The notes beneath the pieces are model-generated. The model made no database searches. It saw only the letters and a program-made list of their open reading frames with translations, and had not been told where the DNA came from. The position numbers and the translations under genes are program-made. 64,000 nt of DNA from Palsa-1439 sp050015495 (GTDB lineage Bacteria; Verrucomicrobiota; Verrucomicrobiia; Palsa-1439): the NCBI GenBank assembly GCA_050015495.1, contig JBEKBH010000015.1, positions 30,089 to 94,088 of the forward strand. The letters run 5' to 3'. The first letter of the stretch is position 1, and each line of letters opens with the position of its first letter. Below, piece after piece: positions 50,996 to 59,481 of this stretch.

Positions 50996-52033
50996 ATGAG
51001 CACGATCTCCAACGCCACCGACCTCAAGCTTCTGGAGCTGCTTCAGGTCGCCGTCCCCGTCACGGAACGCCCTTTTGGCGAACTGGCCAGGCATCTCGGC
51101 GTCAGCGAGCAGGAGGTTCTCGACCGCATTCGGAACCTCAAGGCCGCCAAGGTGATCCGCCAGATCAGCGCCATCTTCGACACGCGCAGCCTCAGCTACG
51201 AATCCAGCCTCGTCGCCGCTCGCGTGAACGCTTCCCGCGTGGACGAAGCCGCCGCGATCATCAGCCAACATCCCGGCGTCAGCCACAATTACCTGCGCAG
51301 TCATTCCTTCAACCTCTGGTACACCATCGCCGTCTCGCCCTTGAGCCAGTTGGGATTGGAGAAGACCGTCTCCTTGCTGCACCGGCAATCCGGCGCCGAA
51401 TCCACCCGTCTCCTGCCGACTCTGAAACTCTTCAAGATCGGCGTGAAGTTCGATGTCGGCGGCGAATCCCGCCCGGACGACCTCGACACGGTCGTGTACA
51501 CCGAAAAGAACCGCGCGAGCGATGCCGCGCTCACGCCGGCGGAAATCGACTTCGTCCGCGTCATGCAACGCGATTTGCCCATCGCCCCGACGCCATTTGT
51601 CGATTATGCGAAGGAACTGGGCATGACGTTGCCGGCACTGCAGGCTTTGCACCGCCGATTTCTCGATTCGGGCAAGATGCGCCGCTTCGCCGCCGTGCTC
51701 CATCATCGCCAGGCTGGTTTCAGCGTGAACGCGATGGGCGTATGGGCCGTGCCCGGTGACGATGCCGAGGTGGATCGCGTCGGCGAACTGATGGCGGGCT
51801 TTCGCGCGGTCAGCCATTGTTATCGGCGACCCTCCTACCCCGATTGGCCGTACAACATCTTCACCATGATCCACGGCAAGTCCCGCGCGGAATGCGAACA
51901 GTCCCTCGCTGCCATCGCCGCGAAGACCGGCATCGGCGACCACCGCGCCCTGTACTCCACCAAGGAATACAAAAAAGTACGTGTCCGCTATTTCACCGCC
52001 GACGAGCAAGCATGGGAAACCGCGCATCGCTGA
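50996..52033 (+). CDS. ahbAB: Siroheme decarboxylase, AhbA-AhbB fusion (Lrp/AsnC fold)
   Basis: 345 residues from the ATG at 50996. Two tandem Lrp-like units: 1-165 (LLELLQVAVPVTERPFGELARHLGVSEQEVLDRIRNLKAAKVIRQISAIFDTRSLSYESSL) and about 175-345 (FVRVMQRDLPIAPTPFVDYAKELGMT, then MRRFAAVLHHRQAGFSVNAMGVW and HCYRRPSYPDWPYNIFTMIHG). These are the hallmarks of AhbA/AhbB and NirD/NirL, which decarboxylate siroheme to 12,18-didecarboxysiroheme. Usually two genes, here one chain. With AhbC and AhbD in the window the siroheme-to-haem route is complete. Divergent from the ImcH-like operon. Confidence 0.9.
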   Translation: MSTISNATDLKLLELLQVAVPVTERPFGELARHLGVSEQEVLDRIRNLKAAKVIRQISAIFDTRSLSYESSLVAARVNASRVDEAAAIISQHPGVSHNYLRSHSFNLWYTIAVSPLSQLGLEKTVSLLHRQSGAESTRLLPTLKLFKIGVKFDVGGESRPDDLDTVVYTEKNRASDAALTPAEIDFVRVMQRDLPIAPTPFVDYAKELGMTLPALQALHRRFLDSGKMRRFAAVLHHRQAGFSVNAMGVWAVPGDDAEVDRVGELMAGFRAVSHCYRRPSYPDWPYNIFTMIHGKSRAECEQSLAAIAAKTGIGDHRALYSTKEYKKVRVRYFTADEQAWETAHR

Positions 52034-52651
52034 CCGAAACCCGACCCAAAAAGGCGGCCCGGACAGGCCATCCATGGCCGAATTTGCCGGGTTCCACCCC
52101 TCAACCGAACCCAAAACAACCCAAACGAACCCAACCGTTTTCGCCGATTCCGATTTGCCGAACTCCTTGTCGCCCTGACCAATAGACACGCAATTTAGCG
52201 CGCACCTCGTTGGGTTCGTTTCGCAAAAAACACGTTTTTGCGGCCTCGCCTTCCCCTGATGCCCCCGTAGGACGTTCGCGCCGCGAGCGCCGCCTGCCTT
52301 GTTTACCCTGCCCGCCCTGAGCCAGTCGAAGGGCCTGCCCCGACAACCGATGTCGGGGTGAATCTCTGTGGCTCAATCCCCATCGCCTCTTATGTCAAAG
52401 AACGACTGCGATCCTCACACCGAACAAGACTGCTTTCACGACACCAAGCAGCTTATCGTAACACGATATGGGAGTCAACTTCAACATGCGATAATAAGTG
52501 TGCCACCACACGCAGATGAGTCGCGTGCCGACGGAATGCGACCATCGCATTCTCGCTTACGAGGCCGAATGGCCACACTGGACGCGCGAAACGCCACGGC
52601 TTCCACGACTTCACGCCAGTGATCGTCACGGTACTTGAGTCAACAGCTACT
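52034..52651. other. Intergenic region with repetitive, low-information sequence
   Basis: No supported gene. It contains AACCCAA-type short direct repeats (52100-52140), GTTGGGTTCGTTT, and the inverted pair GGGC-type sequence around CCTGAGCCAGTCGAAGGGCC, an element often found between genes in bacterial genomes. A weak plus-strand frame near 52510-52640 (ending HASDRHGT) has no start signal. Confidence 0.4.
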
Positions 52652-55600
52652 TCACGGCAAATACGTAGCGGTGCCTGAAGTGCCTGATTTGTTGTTGTAA
52701 CTCAGCGGTAGTTCGGCAGCGAATATTTCGGGTGTGCCTGAATGGACCGTTAACAGAACAGGGAAACTGACATCGCTGTTAATTGCAGTGCCGCTTGTCA
52801 CCCCATAGGTCGCCCATGGCCCCTTCAGGTCTCCCTTTAACGTGCCGGCAAATGTCCAGGTCCCCGTCCTCTTATTGCGGGAGAACTTAATATTCCCATT
52901 CTTGTTTGCTGCGCTTCCTTTGGGGTTCAGCTGAAAGGCTACGGTCGAGTCGCCAACATCAAGGGTGACTGCCGCATTCGCGATCACGAAACCTGTGGGA
53001 AGATTGGTGAGTGTACCTTTAATTGTGCAGGTGTCGGAGCCGGCCTTCTTAAACTTCGCCTGGAGCTTGAGGCTATTGATGGTCAATGGCAGCGTCGTAA
53101 TGGCCGATTGCGGCATATTCGACTGCAACCTTACTGCTGTCCCGGACGTCGGCTCCACAAAGGTCATTGTTCCTGGCAACCAGACAGGCCGTCCGTTGAT
53201 CGTCGTGGACGGCACGAATTGAGCCGACACGCTCGTTATGTCAGCTGCCTCCACATGCTTCGTCCACGTTATGGCCGATCCCGTGTTGTTTCCGTCAGTG
53301 GCCAACACAGTAATGCCGGAGGGCAAGGGTTGCGTCAACTGCACGTCGATCGGACCCGCAAACGGATTGCTAATGAAGATGCGCGCCTCGTAGACCCCAC
53401 CGGAAAGACTCGACACGCTGACAAACACCGGGTTGTCAATAGTGACGGCATTTGTTACGGCAGCCGTGGCTGACCTCGTCGCCATCCTTGTCCCTATGGA
53501 TGCGATGGCGGCTGAAGACTCCTGCCGCGTCGGATTCCACGTTTCGAGGGTGCTTCCGACATAAAACGTCCCCTTCTCGTTTGTCGCCAACACATCGAAT
53601 GTGATATCGCTTCCCCCTTTGGGCGAGAGACCACTCTGATATTGATTCTTGTAATAGACCCTTACGGTCGCCGTTTGGCTTGGCGGGACTCCTGTAGCTG
53701 CCGCCTGACTGACGAGGGGCAAGTACCTATTTTCGATGCCGTATAACCACGCATCACCGCCGTATCGCGCGATCACCAAATACGTGATCGGATCCGCACT
53801 TGTGTTCCTCACCTGGACATCAGAGTATGAAGTAAGTTCGTTCCACCACAACGCAAGAATGTAGCCGCCTGCGGAGATGTCTGTCACGCTCACGACTTGG
53901 CCCACGGTCGTCTGTGGATAGAGTGAGTTCAGGATTCTGCTGTAACCACTCAACTCGTTCGCCACCACTGTGCGCTCGGCGTCGACTAACCCGTTCATTG
54001 TCCCCAATCCGATTTGGTAGCCCCATCCGTCATCCTTGACTGTCGCAACATCAATCCAGGCATCAATGGCCGTGCTCGCTGCAGCAGCGCCGACCGCTCC
54101 GGGGCCATCCAAGGCGATGGTCGCGCCCACGTCCATCCCGACCTTTGCGAACAGAAGCAGCCAAGCATCACTCTCTTCAGACTCCTTCGCGCTCCACATC
54201 ACGCTCAAAAGCGATTGTTCCTGCCCAACCTCAGTGTTCAAGACGGAAGGTACCCATGACCTCAGCGTGAGGTCTGTTACGTACAATTGTTGCGTGCTTG
54301 GGCTTATCGACGGGATACCCGATTCCGTACCGGTGTACGCGTCGTTAAGAGTCGATTCCCAAGTGGAGACGTCTGATGTGAATGCGCCTGCCAGTGAGGC
54401 GAGAGAATCCGTGGATTTCAAAAGGGGTCCAAGAACATTCGCCACACCGTCGTCAACCACTGTTTCAACAGAATCTCCGGCCAGTTCCGCGGCATACTGG
54501 TCGAGGCCATCGAGCAGGGCTGACTTCGCCACGGCGGAAACCGCCTCTCCATCTATGCCGACACTAATTGCGACATTGAAAAGTCTTCCCTCGCCTGCTT
54601 CAAGAAGCGGCGTTGCAACTTTTGAATCAACAAGCCCTGAAATCGTCAAATCTGCGACCGGCTTTCCTGCCTGCACGGCCGCGCTGGCGAGCCCAAGGCT
54701 AACTCCGTTAACTACGGCATCCAGGATTCCGCTTACTTCATCGGGGCCGATGGCAGCCGCAAACGAATCCCCTGTATCAGCGATGTTTGGTGCGACGGTC
54801 GCCAGATTATCGAGCGCCAATTTGGTGTTGAAATGAAGAGTGTCGATTGCTGATGTGAGCGGCGCCCCCGGTGGCGTGCCCGCGCTAAACTCCACCGTCA
54901 CGCCCTGGGTGAGCGTAATGTTGTCGCTTACATCCACTGCGTGTACGACGGAATTACCACTCAGACTCGATACCAAAGTCGCGACTGCAGTGCCGCTGCT
55001 GCCAGTACGACAGCAGGGCTGGGTCACACTATCAACGATTCCCCTGCTTGTATAAACGAGTACCTGCTTACCCGATACCGGGTTGCCATCCGTATCCGAA
55101 AGCGTGACTGTGATTGCAACCGGAGTTCTTCCATCCGCTGGCGCTGAAGCGGGACTGACGGCAATGGTGGACAGGTCCGCGCTTACAGGTTTGATCCCAC
55201 CCAGCGCGGCGATGATGGCCTCCGCGACTTGTTCCCCTGAAGTGCCGGTATCTTGCACGCTGCCCCCAGTCACTTGCGCAAGGTCGTCCACTTCAGGAAT
55301 GGCCCCGGCTCCTCCGGGAACCAAGCCAATCACAATTGCGCGTGCGGCCAGGACGTCACTCACCACAGTGTCTCGGCTCGGCCCCGGATACCCCGGTGTG
55401 TTGGCGGGACTGTGGAAGTCCGCATCAGTTGTCAGGAGAATTACCTTCTGGGCACCGGACCGAAAATGCGGTTCTTGGCCGACCGGAGTGTCGTTGGGAT
55501 CCGAACAGCTACCGTTTCCATCGCTGTCGATGCAAGGATGGTTGGGCACCACAAGATAGTCTAGCGCCGCGTACTGGCCCTCGGGTGTGTCATTCCCACC

Positions 55601-56089
55601 GTCGGCCGTCAGGGCATTGATTGCTGTCGCGAATTCGTCGCGGTTCGTTGTAAAGTCGCTGACAAGACGGTAAACCCAGTCACCAGAATCACCCCAGTCA
55701 CTCTGTGCGAAATCCCTGAAACCAACCACGCTCATGCGGAATCCCGCGTGCGCAATGGCACCCACGCTATCCCAGATTTGTGGGGCGAGGGCTTGCAACT
55801 CTGGTAGGTCGTCCGAGAAACTCCCAGTTTCATCCTGCACCAGTACAATATCAAGTGGTACGTCGATGGAAGACGAACTTGCCAAAGCCTCCAATCTCGC
55901 GAGATCGAGCGGCATAGCTTGTCGTACAGTTGCAGGGACCGTTGGTGAATGTTGGTTTGGTCTTGGGGCCCGATGCTGGCTTTCCGACGCCTGCTGCCCG
56001 TAACCATGACGACCAGCGCACAAGACGAAGACCGTCAACACGAATATTGAAATTCTCCAGTGGATTTTGCTGTGACTTCTTGTCCTCAT
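52652..56089 (-). CDS. Giant secreted protein with vWA and Ig-like domains
   Basis: 1145 residues from the ATG at 56089, preceded by AAAGGAGAG. Signal peptide ISIFVLTVFVLCAGRHGYGQ. A von Willebrand A domain (about 78-290) has a MIDAS-type DETGS (86-90) and the later TDADFHS. An invasin/Big-1-like domain follows (STIAVSPASAPADGRTPVAITVTLSDTDGNPVSGKQV), then a long Ala/Ser-rich helical stretch and beta-rich C-terminal domains. No sortase or PEP-CTERM signal. Probably an extracellular adhesin or matrix protein binding a metal-dependent ligand. Less GC-rich than the cytochrome genes. Stands alone. Confidence 0.75.
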   Translation of the reverse strand: MRTRSHSKIHWRISIFVLTVFVLCAGRHGYGQQASESQHRAPRPNQHSPTVPATVRQAMPLDLARLEALASSSSIDVPLDIVLVQDETGSFSDDLPELQALAPQIWDSVGAIAHAGFRMSVVGFRDFAQSDWGDSGDWVYRLVSDFTTNRDEFATAINALTADGGNDTPEGQYAALDYLVVPNHPCIDSDGNGSCSDPNDTPVGQEPHFRSGAQKVILLTTDADFHSPANTPGYPGPSRDTVVSDVLAARAIVIGLVPGGAGAIPEVDDLAQVTGGSVQDTGTSGEQVAEAIIAALGGIKPVSADLSTIAVSPASAPADGRTPVAITVTLSDTDGNPVSGKQVLVYTSRGIVDSVTQPCCRTGSSGTAVATLVSSLSGNSVVHAVDVSDNITLTQGVTVEFSAGTPPGAPLTSAIDTLHFNTKLALDNLATVAPNIADTGDSFAAAIGPDEVSGILDAVVNGVSLGLASAAVQAGKPVADLTISGLVDSKVATPLLEAGEGRLFNVAISVGIDGEAVSAVAKSALLDGLDQYAAELAGDSVETVVDDGVANVLGPLLKSTDSLASLAGAFTSDVSTWESTLNDAYTGTESGIPSISPSTQQLYVTDLTLRSWVPSVLNTEVGQEQSLLSVMWSAKESEESDAWLLLFAKVGMDVGATIALDGPGAVGAAAASTAIDAWIDVATVKDDGWGYQIGLGTMNGLVDAERTVVANELSGYSRILNSLYPQTTVGQVVSVTDISAGGYILALWWNELTSYSDVQVRNTSADPITYLVIARYGGDAWLYGIENRYLPLVSQAAATGVPPSQTATVRVYYKNQYQSGLSPKGGSDITFDVLATNEKGTFYVGSTLETWNPTRQESSAAIASIGTRMATRSATAAVTNAVTIDNPVFVSVSSLSGGVYEARIFISNPFAGPIDVQLTQPLPSGITVLATDGNNTGSAITWTKHVEAADITSVSAQFVPSTTINGRPVWLPGTMTFVEPTSGTAVRLQSNMPQSAITTLPLTINSLKLQAKFKKAGSDTCTIKGTLTNLPTGFVIANAAVTLDVGDSTVAFQLNPKGSAANKNGNIKFSRNKRTGTWTFAGTLKGDLKGPWATYGVTSGTAINSDVSFPVLLTVHSGTPEIFAAELPLSYNNKSGTSGTATYLP

Positions 56090-56457
56090 TGGCTGCTCTC
56101 CTTTCTTGGTGAAACGTGATTCCGTCTTATCCCACCGTGCCCGCGACGTTAACCCGGAAAACCTAAGGGTGCTGAAATGCAGTCGCAGCGATTCACACGG
56201 CAGTTCAATGGTCATGGTATGTCTACTTAAGTTCAGTTGCTCGTTATGAACTGCTGAACAACTACGGGCGTAGCTCAGCCGCGACCGTGCAGGGAATCCG
56301 AATAACTCCATTAGACGCCGCCTCGCATTCCAATCCTCCGGCTACTTCTAGCCTGTGCGCAGACATGACGCATCTTTGGGCCGTAGATAACAGGCCCTAA
56401 ACAGGGTGACGTTGCGCTTGTACGCCTATGAGCATCGAGGCGTCAAGATGTTTTCTG
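56090..56457. other. Intergenic region, cassette array boundary
   Basis: About 370 bases with no supported gene. It includes the promoter side of the vWA gene. CCCTAAAC at 56396-56403 lies just beyond the end of the 43-residue gene and resembles a damaged attC core. GGGCGTAGCTCAG at about 56268 looks like the first bases of a tRNA, but no cloverleaf follows. Confidence 0.4.
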
Positions 56458-56589
56458 TTACGATTTCCCTGCCTGCCGGCGGCGACGCAACTCGGCCTTC
56501 ACCGTTTTCGGAATTTCGCGGCAACCACACGCTTTCGCGTGGGCGAGATGCCAGTTCACGCGCTGCTCCAGGGTCGGCTTCTTCGGCAT
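56458..56589 (-). CDS. 43-residue conserved-looking basic protein
   Basis: MPKKPTLEQRVNWHLAHAKA is followed by CGCREIPKTVKAELRRRRQA and GKS. The sequence reads as a real protein: short helices, a CxC in the middle and Arg-rich end; EQRVxWHxxHAKxCGCRxIP looks like a recurring small-protein pattern. It is the last gene of the reverse-oriented cassette-like run, and other frames here are unconvincing. Function unknown; the CGC may bind metal. Confidence 0.55.
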   Translation of the reverse strand: MPKKPTLEQRVNWHLAHAKACGCREIPKTVKAELRRRRQAGKS

Positions 56590-56700
56590 GGGATGCCGCT
56601 GATGCCATGAACCATTCATAAGTGAACCCATCGTCAGTGGCGACGGAGGAATGCGCCAACCGGCGTTGGCTCCAGTGGCTGGTCAGGCACGTTGTAGCAG

Positions 56701-56997
56701 TCAATCCACATTGTCGCCCTTCCGATACAACCACCGAGCCACCAGTTGCCATTGCCCGAAATAGCAAATCATGATCGGGAGCGCATAAAACCACAGCCCC
56801 TTGCCCGCCATGAGAAGTATCCCGCCGACCATGTTCCCGATAAATGTCAGTGGAAGCCCAAGGAAGAACAGGGGCGCGATCAACAATGAACGGTCTGGAC
56901 TGTCTGACTGCCCAAACTGCACAACCCAATAAATGCCGAATGCAATACTGCCCAGGGAAACCAAGAGGCCGCTCACTTTAAGAATTCTTGCTTTCAT
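56701..56997 (-). CDS. Small three-span membrane protein, cassette-borne
   Basis: 98 residues. Hydrophobic segments at about 7-27 (VSGLLVSLGSIAFGIYWVV), 38-63 (LLIAPLFFLGLPLTFIGNMVGGILLM) and 66-84 (LWFYALPIMICYFGQW), then a basic end. No known family. Its start lies 17 bases after the GTTAGGC core of the attC-like site at 57014-57138, as in integron gene cassettes. Confidence 0.65.
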   Translation of the reverse strand: MKARILKVSGLLVSLGSIAFGIYWVVQFGQSDSPDRSLLIAPLFFLGLPLTFIGNMVGGILLMAGKGLWFYALPIMICYFGQWQLVARWLYRKGDNVD

Positions 56998-57013
56998 GCG
57001 AGCCGGTAAACAG

Positions 57014-57138
57014 GCCTAACGTCCAGAGCTCGGCCGCGTGGGGCCATCCGACGTGAACCGCGAGGGCGGAACAGGCTTGTCCTCCATAGCCCCGGCGACG
57101 GAGGAACGTGGAACCGGCATTGGCGGCAGCGATTAGAC
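57014..57138 (-). repeat. attC-like integron recombination site A
   Basis: On the minus strand it opens with GTCTAAT (containing the GNAT stop codon) and closes with GAGCTCTGGACGTTAGGC. The terminal GTTAGGC is the canonical GTTRRRY core, and AGCTC before it is typical of attC. Length about 125 bases, within the attC range. Its 3' half aligns with site B. Confidence 0.7.
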
Positions 57139-57597
57139 CGGACATTCATAAGACATCACAGCTACGTCTGCTCCTCGGTAGCTCGTGCGCTCGACGAGCG
57201 ACCAGCCGAGGCGTGAGTAAAAGTGCTCTGTGCTCGGAGTGTAGAGGTAAAGCCGCTGCACGCCAAGCGCAGTCGCGTCCTCAATGACCCGCTGAACCAG
57301 CGCAGCGCCGACACCATGCCGCCGCTGGACGGGAGCGACGAAAACCCCGGCCAACCATGGCGACAGGTCCATGCGCGTGTCCATGTCGTGCTCGACCAGC
57401 ATAGCCGAACCAGCCAGTGTGCGCTCAGTGAACGCGATCACGACTGTCGGTATCTCGCGATGGCCGCAACACTCTCGAAGCCTCGTAATGCGCGCCTCGA
57501 CCGAATCACCCGGGCGTAGATATGCCCACGCACGGTGATGCCACTGCGCAAGAGTCGGAATGAAACCTTGGTGGTCTGCAAGATAGTCGATTTGCAT
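57133..57597 (-). CDS. GNAT-family N-acetyltransferase, cassette-borne
   Basis: 154 residues from the Met at 57597 (57609 also possible). Acetyl-CoA binding motif A is present: LAGVFVAPVQRRHGVGAALVQRVIEDATALG (R-x-x-G-V-G-A), then LYLYTPSTEHFYSRLGWSLVER. The start MQIDYLADHQGFIPTLAQWHHRAWAYLRPG resembles small acetyltransferases common in integron cassettes. Substrate unknown; resistance to an antimicrobial is possible but not shown. It sits between two attC-like sites. Confidence 0.88.
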   Translation of the reverse strand: MQIDYLADHQGFIPTLAQWHHRAWAYLRPGDSVEARITRLRECCGHREIPTVVIAFTERTLAGSAMLVEHDMDTRMDLSPWLAGVFVAPVQRRHGVGAALVQRVIEDATALGVQRLYLYTPSTEHFYSRLGWSLVERTSYRGADVAVMSYECPV

Positions 57598-57612
57598 GGG
57601 CGCACCCATGCG

Positions 57613-57697
57613 GTCTAACATTCAAAGCTCACCCACGCGGGACCAAACGACGTGGACCGCGTAGCGGCCGTCCATTTGCTCGACCGAATTGTCAGAG
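57613..57697 (-). repeat. attC-like integron recombination site B
   Basis: On the minus strand CTCTGACAATTC begins the site and GAATGTTAGAC ends it; these ends are near-perfect inverted repeats of each other, like the R-box pair of attC. The middle holds TCCACG/CGTGGG inverted. GTTAGAC fits GTTRRRY. It spans the stop of the upstream gene and ends before the GNAT start. Confidence 0.78.
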
Positions 57698-58075
57698 TCC
57701 GTGCTCCTTGGGTGTTAACCGTGTCCACAGCCAGCACAGAAGAAACAAGAAACCCGGTGCGGCGAACGCGACTAAAGCGAAGCCCCTTGGAAAACTCGAC
57801 GACGTGAGGCGATCCACCAGATAAAACGCGGCGAGGCTCGCCACCGTGATGCCTCCGCCCAAGCCTTCCCACCGCCAAGCCACAGCCATCCCCAGGCAAA
57901 CCCCCACTGGAAAGAACACAAACAATACCAACTCTTGTGGAGTGAACCGCGACGGGTTCAATCCTTCCCCGAAGGCAAACAACAGCACGATACCGACAGC
58001 GAGGATGCTCCATAACCTTGCCGACCACCGCAAAGCGCCAAGTGAGACGGATCTGTTCGTCATCGAGTCATTCAT
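57692..58075 (-). CDS. Small four-span membrane protein (DUF7670-like)
   Basis: 127 residues. Four hydrophobic segments with conserved-looking loops: LWSILAVGIVLLFAFGEGLNP, FTPQELVLFVFFPVGVCLGMAVAWRWEGLGG, ITVASLAAFYLVDRL, GFALVAFAAPGFLFLLCWLW. The GEGLNP and AWRWEGLGG pattern recurs in a widespread uncharacterised membrane family; the DUF number is from memory. First of the cassette-like genes; it ends in attC-like site B. Confidence 0.65.
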   Translation of the reverse strand: MNDSMTNRSVSLGALRWSARLWSILAVGIVLLFAFGEGLNPSRFTPQELVLFVFFPVGVCLGMAVAWRWEGLGGGITVASLAAFYLVDRLTSSSFPRGFALVAFAAPGFLFLLCWLWTRLTPKEHGL

Positions 58076-58260
58076 ATCTTTCCTCCACGTCGGTCAAGCG
58101 TGCAAACCCCATTACACCGCTGATGGACGCGCGAAGAAAGCACAAAAAGTCATCGCCGCAACCCACTGCGAAACGATCACAGCAGCTTGAGGTGCCGGTT
58201 CAAAGCATTGCACGGAAGCTTGCCGCGATGGCGCCGACGTTGCTAAACTAATCCTTGGGT

Positions 58261-59397
58261 ATGGTTTATCTGGATTACAACGCGACGACGCCTGTTGACC
58301 CGCGAGTGGCGGAGGCGATGGGACCATTCCTGCACGAGGAGTTTGGCAATCCGTCCAGCCTGCACGCCTACGGCGAGCACGCCAAAGCCGCCGTCGAAAA
58401 CGCCCGCGAACAGGTCGCCGCCCTCCTCGGCTGTCACGCCGACGAGGTGGTTTTCACCAGCGGCGGCAGTGAATCCAACAACGCCGCGATTAAGGGCGTG
58501 GCGTTCACACTGCGCCAACAGGGCTACCACATCATCACGACGCAGATCGAGCACTCCGCCATCCACAGTCCCTGCAAGTTTCTCGAGCGGCTCGGCTTCT
58601 TCGTCACCTACCTGCCCGTGGATCGTTACGGAATGGTGAAAGTGGCCGATGTCGAAGCCGCGATTCGTCCGACCACGATCCTCATCTCGGTCATGCACGC
58701 CAATAACGAGGTCGGCACCATCGAGCCGATCCAGGCCATCGGTCAACTGGCCCGTTCTCGCGGCATCCTGATGCACACCGACGCCGCGCAATCCGTTGGT
58801 AAAATTCCGACGCTCGTGGACGACCTGAAAGTCGACCTGTTGAGCATTGCCGGGCACAAGTTTTACGCGCCCAAGGGCGTTGGCGCGCTCTACATCCGTG
58901 GCGGGGTGCAACTCGAACCGCTGGTCCACGGCGCCGGTCATGAGTCCGGCCGCCGCGCCGGCACGGAAAACGTCCCGCTCATCGTCGCCCTCGGCAAAGC
59001 CTGCGAACTGGCCGCCAAGGAACTGGATTCGCGCTGGGGTCATTCCCTCGCGATGCGCGATCATCTTTACGACAATCTGAAGAAAATGTTTGGACGCCGC
59101 CTGCACCTCAATGGGCATCCCACCGAACGCGTGCCCAACACGCTCAACGTCAGCATCGAAGGCCAGTTCGGCCAGGAACTGCTCAAAAAAATCCCCGAAG
59201 TCGCCGCATCCACCGGGTCCGCCTGCCACGCGCGCAGCCACGAAATGTCGCACGTGCTGCGGGCAATGGGTGTGCCGGAAAAAGTCGGCTGCGGCGCGGT
59301 GCGGTTCAGCGTCGGGCAATGGACAACCGTCGGGGATATCGAAACCGTCTCGGAACTTCTTCAACTGCGCGTTCTGCACTCGAACGCGAGATCCTGA
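58261..59397 (+). CDS. Cysteine desulfurase, NifS/IscS type
   Basis: 378 residues from the ATG at 58261. PLP enzyme that removes sulfur from cysteine for Fe-S clusters and other thio-cofactors. MVYLDYNATTPVDPRV start, TSGGSESNNAAIKG, the PLP lysine in SIAGHKFYAPKG (Lys200), RAGTENV and the sulfur-accepting Cys in STGSACHARS. Short active-site loop and overall length fit NifS/IscS rather than SufS. No iscU or iscR is next to it. Its product would feed the many Fe-S and radical-SAM proteins here. Confidence 0.93.
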   Translation: MVYLDYNATTPVDPRVAEAMGPFLHEEFGNPSSLHAYGEHAKAAVENAREQVAALLGCHADEVVFTSGGSESNNAAIKGVAFTLRQQGYHIITTQIEHSAIHSPCKFLERLGFFVTYLPVDRYGMVKVADVEAAIRPTTILISVMHANNEVGTIEPIQAIGQLARSRGILMHTDAAQSVGKIPTLVDDLKVDLLSIAGHKFYAPKGVGALYIRGGVQLEPLVHGAGHESGRRAGTENVPLIVALGKACELAAKELDSRWGHSLAMRDHLYDNLKKMFGRRLHLNGHPTERVPNTLNVSIEGQFGQELLKKIPEVAASTGSACHARSHEMSHVLRAMGVPEKVGCGAVRFSVGQWTTVGDIETVSELLQLRVLHSNARS

Positions 59398-59412
59398 TCG
59401 GCGATGGGTTCT

Positions 59413-59433
59413 CCTCTCCCCTCGGGGGAGAGG
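59413..59433. terminator. Bidirectional terminator hairpin between convergent genes
   Basis: CCTCTCCCC-TCG-GGGGAGAGG is a perfect 9-base stem between the cysteine desulfurase gene (+) and the receiver gene (-). No long T-run, so the strength is uncertain. The same sequence type is a common intergenic repeat in GC-rich genomes. Confidence 0.5.
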
Positions 59434-59481
59434 ATCAAGGTGAGGGGAAGCCGTCGCTTGAAGTTTGACAAGCCACCGGCG

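Noticed and set aside
56268..56281. Bases resembling the start of a tRNA (GGGCGTAGCTCAG)
   Set aside because: No D-loop, anticodon arm or T arm follows; chance or a small remnant.
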